A stretch of 64,000 nucleotides of DNA from Parabacteroides sp. (GTDB taxonomy: Bacteria > Bacteroidota > Bacteroidia > Bacteroidales > Tannerellaceae), in NCBI GenBank assembly GCA_017937385.1, contig JAGBDR010000011.1:1-64000 (forward strand), written 5' to 3'. A program made the translations under genes and the position numbers. Positions 59,325-64,000 of the stretch are shown one piece after another. The notes under the pieces were generated by a model. That model was given only the letters and a program-made list of their open reading frames with translations, did no database searches and was not told where the DNA came from. Within the stretch, counting starts at the first letter, position 1; the number at the start of each line of letters is the position of its first letter.

Positions 59325-60356
59325 ATGAAAATAGGAACAATCGATTTAGGCGAACGCCCTGTCTTCCTGGCGCCGATGGAGGACGTGACAGATATTTCTT
59401 TCCGGTTGATGTGCAAGCGTTTCGGTGCGGATATGGTGTACACCGAATTTGTTTCGGCAGACGCTTTGATCCGTAGCGTCAATAAGACGCAGCAAAAGCT
59501 GAACGTGGCGGATGAGGAACGTCCGGTCGCCATCCAGATATACGGCCGCGATGTGCCGACTATGGTCGAAGCCGCACAGATTTGTGAAGCCGCTCGTCCG
59601 GATATTCTCGATATCAATTTCGGTTGCCCGGTCAAACGGGTGGCAGGTAAAGGAGCCGGTGCCGGTATGTTGCGCAACATCCCGCTGATGTTGGAGATTA
59701 CCCGCGAAGTCGTCAAAGCGGTACACATTCCGGTCACGGTAAAGACCCGCTTGGGCTGGGATGCCGACAACCGGATCATTGTGGAGCTGGCCGAACAGTT
59801 GCAGGATTGCGGCATTGCCGCTCTTTCTATCCACGGACGTACCCGAGCGCAGATGTACACGGGTGAAGCCGATTGGACATTGATCGGCGAGGTGAAAAAC
59901 AACCCGCGTATGCACATCCCCATCATCGGGAATGGCGATGTGGTTTCCGCTGAGATCTGCAAACAACGTTTCGAGCAATATGGCGTGGACGCCGTGATGA
60001 TCGGACGGGGCAGTATCGGACGGCCCTGGATTTTCAGGGAAGTGAAACACTATTTGAATACAGGCGAACCACTACCTGCCGAACCGTTCTCCTGGTATTT
60101 GGATATCCTGAAAAAGCAAGTAGAGCAAAGCGTAGAACGTTTGGATGAACGAAGGGGGATTCTTCATATCCGTCGGCATTTGGCCGCCACTCCGTTGTTC
60201 AAGGGGATTCCCGATTTCAAACAGACACGTGTCGCCATGCTACGTGCGGAAACGGTCGAAGCGTTGTTCGAAATCATGGATTCCATCCCCGGAAAATTCC
60301 AGATAGAAAACGGATGTCAAGGCAACTCTTTAATGCCTGAACCGGCAGATTATTGA
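59325..60356 (+). CDS. dusB: tRNA-dihydrouridine synthase (DusB-like)
   Basis: An FMN enzyme of 343 aa that reduces uridines of the tRNA D-loop. The TIM barrel opens FLAPMEDVTDISFR. The catalytic cysteine is C101 in INFGCPVKR, followed by GAGAGML. FMN contacts are in VKTRLGW and SIHGRT, and the C-terminal helical domain includes the KGIPDFKQTRVAM region. It is closest to the DusB branch, but the target position cannot be confirmed by eye. Confidence 0.93.
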   Translation: MKIGTIDLGERPVFLAPMEDVTDISFRLMCKRFGADMVYTEFVSADALIRSVNKTQQKLNVADEERPVAIQIYGRDVPTMVEAAQICEAARPDILDINFGCPVKRVAGKGAGAGMLRNIPLMLEITREVVKAVHIPVTVKTRLGWDADNRIIVELAEQLQDCGIAALSIHGRTRAQMYTGEADWTLIGEVKNNPRMHIPIIGNGDVVSAEICKQRFEQYGVDAVMIGRGSIGRPWIFREVKHYLNTGEPLPAEPFSWYLDILKKQVEQSVERLDERRGILHIRRHLAATPLFKGIPDFKQTRVAMLRAETVEALFEIMDSIPGKFQIENGCQGNSLMPEPADY

Positions 60357-60440
60357 CATAATCCGCAATGCAAATTCACACAAAGTGTCAAAATTGAAAT
60401 AAAAAATGGCAAATTAGCAACAAAATGCAATTGAAAACGC

Positions 60441-60602
60441 TTGCGTATTCAGTAAATGCACATTATATTTGCAACGAGTTTTTTTCATAGTATTTTAGAT
60501 CTAAGGTTAACAAGCCTTTTCAGGGAGGGAATCGGGAGACTGTTTCTTTGGAGAGCAACAAAAAAGCCGCATCCATTATTATAGGGAGTGCGGCTTTTTT
60601 GT
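60441..60602 (+). ncRNA. Bacteroidales-1-like small RNA, copy 3 (divergent), with promoter
   Basis: TTG (60441-60443), a 20-bp spacer and TATATTTG (60464-60471) give a start near 60478. The blocks TTTTTTTCATAGTATTTTAG and ATCTAAGGTTAACAAG are kept, but the 3-prime part differs from copies 1 and 2. The terminator is a separate 12-bp hairpin at 60560-60600, giving an RNA of about 120 nt. Confidence 0.55.
60560..60600 (+). terminator. Terminator of RNA copy 3
   Basis: A perfect 12-bp stem (60560-60571 with 60589-60600) with A-rich and T-rich outer arms, so it may act in both directions. Confidence 0.8.
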
Positions 60603-60617
60603 GGCCTTAAACGACTA

Positions 60618-60650
60618 AAAAAGCCCGTCACCATCGGCAACGGGCTTTTT
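60618..60650. terminator. Bidirectional terminator before the frdB-type gene
   Basis: A perfect 11-bp stem (60618-60628 with 60640-60650, AAAAAGCCCGT type) placed 23 bp beyond the stop of the frd/sdh operon. Confidence 0.85.
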
Positions 60651-60672
60651 CTGTATACATATATTATATGTA

Positions 60673-61428
60673 TTAGTCTTTCAACTTCGCAGAGATGAAC
60701 TCGCGGTTCAGACGGGCGATGTTGCTGACGGAGATGTTCTTCGGACATTCCATTTCGCAAGCGCGAGTGTTCGTACAGTTACCGAAGCCCAGTTCATCCA
60801 TCTTGGCCACCATCGCTTTGGCACGGCGAGCCGCTTCCACTTTACCCTGAGGCAACAGTGCCAACTGGCTGACCTTTGCTGAGACGAACAGCATAGCCGA
60901 ACCGTTCTTACAAGCTGCCGCACAAGCACCGCAACCGATACAAGCCGCCGCGTCCATTGCCAGATCGGCATCTTTCTTGGAGATGGGTATCGCATTGGCA
61001 TCGGGTACGCCACCGGTATTGACCGAAACGAAACCACCAGCCTGCATAATCTTATCGTAAGCATAGCGGTCTACCATCAAGTCGCGGATTACCGGGAAAC
61101 CGGCAGAACGCCACGGTTCGATCGTGATTGTCTCACCATCGTGGAAACGACGCATATAGAGCTGGCAAGTCGTTGCACCCGTAGCCGGTCCGTGTGGATG
61201 TCCGTTTACATACAATGAACACATACCGCAGATACCTTCGCGACAGTCATGGTCGAAAACGATCGGTTCCTTTCCTTCGTTGACCAACTGTTCATTCAAG
61301 ATATCCAACATTTCCAAGAAAGATACACTCTGATTGATCTTCTCGATCTTGTATGTCTCGAACTGTCCTTTCTCTTTCGGACCTCTCTGACGCCAAACCT
61401 TAAGTGTTACACTTATATCTTTATCCAT
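60673..61428 (-). CDS. frdB: Fumarate reductase/succinate dehydrogenase iron-sulphur subunit
   Basis: A 251-aa electron-transfer subunit at the inner face of the membrane. It has the [2Fe-2S] ligands C62, C67, C70 and C88 (CREGICGMC), then [11 protein letters not shown] (C163, C166, C169, C173) and [11 protein letters not shown] (C218, C224, C228) for the [4Fe-4S] and [3Fe-4S] clusters. In anaerobic Bacteroidales this enzyme works as fumarate reductase in the route to succinate and propionate. It is the last gene of the C-A-B operon; all three genes are on the minus strand. Confidence 0.95.
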   Translation of the reverse strand: MDKDISVTLKVWRQRGPKEKGQFETYKIEKINQSVSFLEMLDILNEQLVNEGKEPIVFDHDCREGICGMCSLYVNGHPHGPATGATTCQLYMRRFHDGETITIEPWRSAGFPVIRDLMVDRYAYDKIMQAGGFVSVNTGGVPDANAIPISKKDADLAMDAAACIGCGACAAACKNGSAMLFVSAKVSQLALLPQGKVEAARRAKAMVAKMDELGFGNCTNTRACEMECPKNISVSNIARLNREFISAKLKD

Positions 61429-61458
61429 GATTCTAATTTTTTCTGAAATTGATGATTA

Positions 61459-63402
61459 TTACTTCTTGTAGTTACGTGTTTGAGGAACAACGAACTGGTA
61501 GTTCAAATCTTCCTTCAACATGACAGGATCCTTGTCGTCGCCTTGGTATTCCCAACAAGATACATACATGAACTTGTCGTCGTGACGCAAAGCCTCGCCC
61601 TCTTCGGTCTGGTGTTCCGTACGGAAGTGGCCACCACAAGACTCTGCACGGTCCAAAGCATCGTGTGCCATCAACGTACCGATCTCGATAAAGTCGGCTA
61701 CGCGCAATGCCTTTTCCAGTTCCGTATTCAAATCACCGGCTGCTCCAGGAATCTTGACATTGCTCCAGAACTCCTTCTTCAAATCTTTCAACATCTGGAT
61801 ACCTTCTTTCAATCCTTCCGCGTCACGTGCCATACCGACGTGTTCCCACATGATATGACCCAACTTGCGGTGGATGGAATCGACCGTTTCCTTACCTTTG
61901 ATATTCATCAATTTTTCGATACGGGCCTTGATTGCCTTTTCGGCTTCGACGAATTCAGGAAGATCGGTGCTGAAACGCGGCACCTGGATCTGGTCGGACA
62001 GATAGTTCTGGATCGTATAAGGCAACACGAAGTAACCGTCAGCCAATCCCTGCATCAAAGCGGAAGCGCCCAGACGGTTTGCACCGTGATCGGAGAAGTT
62101 GGCCTCACCGATGGCAAACAGACCCGGAATAGAAGTCATCAATTCATAGTCTACCCACAGACCGCCCATTGAATAGTGCAGAGCCGGATAGATCATCATA
62201 GGTGTTTCGTACGGATCATCGTTCGTGATCTCTTCGTACATATCGAACAGGTTACCATATTTCTGCTTAACCACTTCCTTGCCCAGGCGGTTGATGGCAT
62301 CGGAGAAGTCCAGGAATACAGCCAAACCTGTGCTGTTTACACCGAAACCGGCGTCGCAACGTTCTTTGGCGGCACGTGAAGCCACGTCACGCGGAACCAA
62401 GTTACCGAATGCCGGATAGCGGCGTTCCAGATAATAGTCGCGGTCTGCTTCCGGAATATCCTTGCCCTTCTTGGTGCCGGCCTGCAAAGCCTTTGCATCT
62501 TCCAGTTTCTTCGGAACCCAGATACGACCGTCGTTACGCAGTGATTCGGACATCAAAGTCAGTTTAGACTGGAAGTCACCCTTCACCGGTACGCAAGTCG
62601 GGTGGATCTGTACCATACAAGGATTAGCGAAGTAGGCACCTTTCTTGTAGCACTGCCATGCTGCAGAGCCGTTGGAAGCCATCGCGTTGGTTGACAAGAA
62701 GAATGTATTGACATAACCACCTGTTGCCACAACTACGGCATGAGCGGCATAACGTTCGATCTGACCGGTGATCAAGTTACGGGCAATGATACCACGGGCA
62801 CGGCCGTCCACCTTGACAACATCCAGCATTTCATGACGGGTGTACATTTTTACCTTACCCTTGCCGATCTGACGGCTCAAAGCGGAGTAAGCCCCTAACA
62901 GCAACTGCTGTCCCGTCTGGCCGCGGGCATAGAACGTACGTGATACCTGAGCACCACCAAATGAACGGTTATCCAACAGACCACCGTATTCACGAGCGAA
63001 AGGTACGCCTTGTGCTACGCACTGGTCGATAATGTTGTTGGAAACTTCGGCCAGACGATATACGTTCGCTTCACGGGCACGATAGTCACCCCCTTTGATC
63101 GTATCGTAGAACAGACGGTAAACAGAGTCACCGTCATTCTGGTAATTCTTTGCAGCATTGATACCACCCTGTGCAGCGATAGAGTGTGCACGACGGGGAG
63201 AATCCTGAATACAGAAGTTCAACACGTTGAATCCCATTTCGGCCAAAGAGGCAGCCGCAGATGCACCAGCCAAACCCGTACCTACTACAATCACGTCCAA
63301 ACGGCGTTTGTTTGCGGGATTCACCAATTTCTGATGATTTTTATAATTTGTCCACTTCTCAGCCAACGGGCCCTGAGGGATTTTAGAATCTATTTGAGTC
63401 AT
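61459..63402 (-). CDS. frdA: Fumarate reductase/succinate dehydrogenase flavoprotein subunit
   Basis: The 647-aa catalytic subunit. The FAD-binding motif is [19 protein letters not shown], and the FAD-linked histidine lies in [16 protein letters not shown]. The substrate site includes the [11 protein letters not shown] region and the active-site Arg region near [13 protein letters not shown]. Gaps of 30 bp to the iron-sulphur gene and 39 bp to the cytochrome gene fit a single transcript. The family is the B-type complex with one cytochrome b subunit. Confidence 0.95.
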   Translation of the reverse strand: MTQIDSKIPQGPLAEKWTNYKNHQKLVNPANKRRLDVIVVGTGLAGASAAASLAEMGFNVLNFCIQDSPRRAHSIAAQGGINAAKNYQNDGDSVYRLFYDTIKGGDYRAREANVYRLAEVSNNIIDQCVAQGVPFAREYGGLLDNRSFGGAQVSRTFYARGQTGQQLLLGAYSALSRQIGKGKVKMYTRHEMLDVVKVDGRARGIIARNLITGQIERYAAHAVVVATGGYVNTFFLSTNAMASNGSAAWQCYKKGAYFANPCMVQIHPTCVPVKGDFQSKLTLMSESLRNDGRIWVPKKLEDAKALQAGTKKGKDIPEADRDYYLERRYPAFGNLVPRDVASRAAKERCDAGFGVNSTGLAVFLDFSDAINRLGKEVVKQKYGNLFDMYEEITNDDPYETPMMIYPALHYSMGGLWVDYELMTSIPGLFAIGEANFSDHGANRLGASALMQGLADGYFVLPYTIQNYLSDQIQVPRFSTDLPEFVEAEKAIKARIEKLMNIKGKETVDSIHRKLGHIMWEHVGMARDAEGLKEGIQMLKDLKKEFWSNVKIPGAAGDLNTELEKALRVADFIEIGTLMAHDALDRAESCGGHFRTEHQTEEGEALRHDDKFMYVSCWEYQGDDKDPVMLKEDLNYQFVVPQTRNYKK

Positions 63403-63441
63403 AATGTTTTATTTTCAAATTGAAAAAAATAATATCCGAAA

Positions 63442-64000
63442 TTAAGCACCTACACCGTTCAGGAAGAAGATGACCGTGATAACGGCAAATAAGCCACAGA
63501 TGATAGTGGCCACCCATTTAGAGATGCATTCCCAACGGTTCAGCCAAATGGTATTGTTCCAACCAATCGTGTGGATGGCAGACCAGAAACCGTGAGTCAG
63601 GTGGAACCACAAAGCGGCAAACCACACCAGATACAATACCGTATTCACGATATTGCCTTTGAAGAAATAGTCGATAAATTCTGCACCGTGTGTCGTAGCG
63701 ATAGCCGCACCGCCCAGCGTCACTTCATGATGTCCCATCAATTCGGCAAACATCATGTTATACCAGAACTGTGTAAAATGCAAAACCATAAACAGGATGA
63801 CGATCAACCCCAAAACAAGCATGTTCTGAGAAGCCCATTCAACCCCTTTCGGACGGGCATTGATCGCATAACGGTCATTACCGCGAGCCTTACGGTTTTG
63901 CAGAGTCAGGATGATAGCATACACAAAATGCACCACCACACCAGCAGCCAACACCAATGTACCGACCAAAGCATACCAGTTGGATCCCAGCAAACCGCAA
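63442..64000 (-). CDS. frdC: Fumarate reductase/succinate dehydrogenase cytochrome b subunit (5-prime end cut off)
   Basis: The 185 visible residues are the C-terminal part of the five-helix membrane subunit, which binds two haems and menaquinone. Histidines likely to bind haem are in VVHFVYAI, MVLHFTQFW and FHLTHGFWSAIHTIGW. The frame continues beyond the right edge (the TTG at 63993 is not a start), so the true N-terminus and promoter are outside the window. The gene leads the frdC-A-B operon. Confidence 0.93.
   Translation of the reverse strand, partial: CGLLGSNWYALVGTLVLAAGVVVHFVYAIILTLQNRKARGNDRYAINARPKGVEWASQNMLVLGLIVILFMVLHFTQFWYNMMFAELMGHHEVTLGGAAIATTHGAEFIDYFFKGNIVNTVLYLVWFAALWFHLTHGFWSAIHTIGWNNTIWLNRWECISKWVATIICGLFAVITVIFFLNGVGA

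Larger units (their letters stand above)
60357..60672. other. Convergent intergenic region with third RNA copy and two terminators
   Basis: These 316 bp between dus and the frdB-type gene hold the third small RNA (60441-60602) and two strong hairpins with T runs. No coding frame is supported. Confidence 0.7.

Overview
The window is a chromosomal segment of a gut-type Bacteroidales, most likely Parabacteroides or a close relative. The evidence is Bacteroidetes-type promoters (a TTG or TTTG box, 19-21 bp, then TAnnTTTG) before many genes, a fused MurF-alanine racemase, a hybrid two-component regulator with an AraC output, two very large DUF6383-like surface proteins, Rpn/PD-(D/E)XK genes and a BlaI-M56 operon. 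No rRNA, phage, IS transposase or CRISPR array is visible. There is one tRNA, Leu(CAA).

Layout. 0-9.7 kb holds core genes: mannose-1-phosphate guanylyltransferase, GSCFA, MurF-Alr, FabI, a YciO/Sua5 protein, dGTPase, RsgA and Frr. 9.9-16.8 kb is a compact fructose/fructan locus (fructokinase-like kinase, sugar permease, secreted GH32, fructose-type hybrid sensor). It sits between frr and pyrH, which are neighbours in many bacteria. 17.6-19.4 kb holds an AT-rich two-gene ATPase plus small-protein module, a candidate defence or toxin-type system. 19.4-24.6 kb and 38.2-43.4 kb are two related accessory blocks, each with a giant DUF6383-type protein, an Rpn gene and shared non-coding 3-prime elements. 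Between them are uvrA, a GH10-like lipoprotein, a clostripain-family lipoprotein, a lamin-tail protein, asd, an AAA_14 ATPase, an RmlD-like reductase and a porin-like barrel. 43.4-54 kb has TrpB2, an XRE/DUF2975/SppA operon with visible operators, a DUF2461 gene and a five-gene BlaI/M56/TPR/beta-propeller/lipoprotein operon. 54-64 kb has a GDPD lipase-like gene bracketed by two near-identical small-RNA genes, dprA with a thioesterase and a U32 protein, a HigBA module, dus, a third copy of the small RNA, and the fumarate reductase/succinate dehydrogenase operon running off the right edge.

The most unusual structure is non-coding. Four intergenic arrays (near 24.8, 28.1, 43.2 and 54.1 kb) share one design: about four units at an 11-, 21- or 22-bp period. 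Three of them are built on a short palindrome. The sequence of the unit differs in every array. In addition there are three copies of a promoter-to-terminator RNA that resembles the Bacteroidales-1 class, direct repeats around one Rpn gene, a promoter that reads straight into a 19-bp perfect hairpin, and REP-like palindromes, one of which interrupts a conserved 3-prime element. Family names are from recognition by eye; no search was run.
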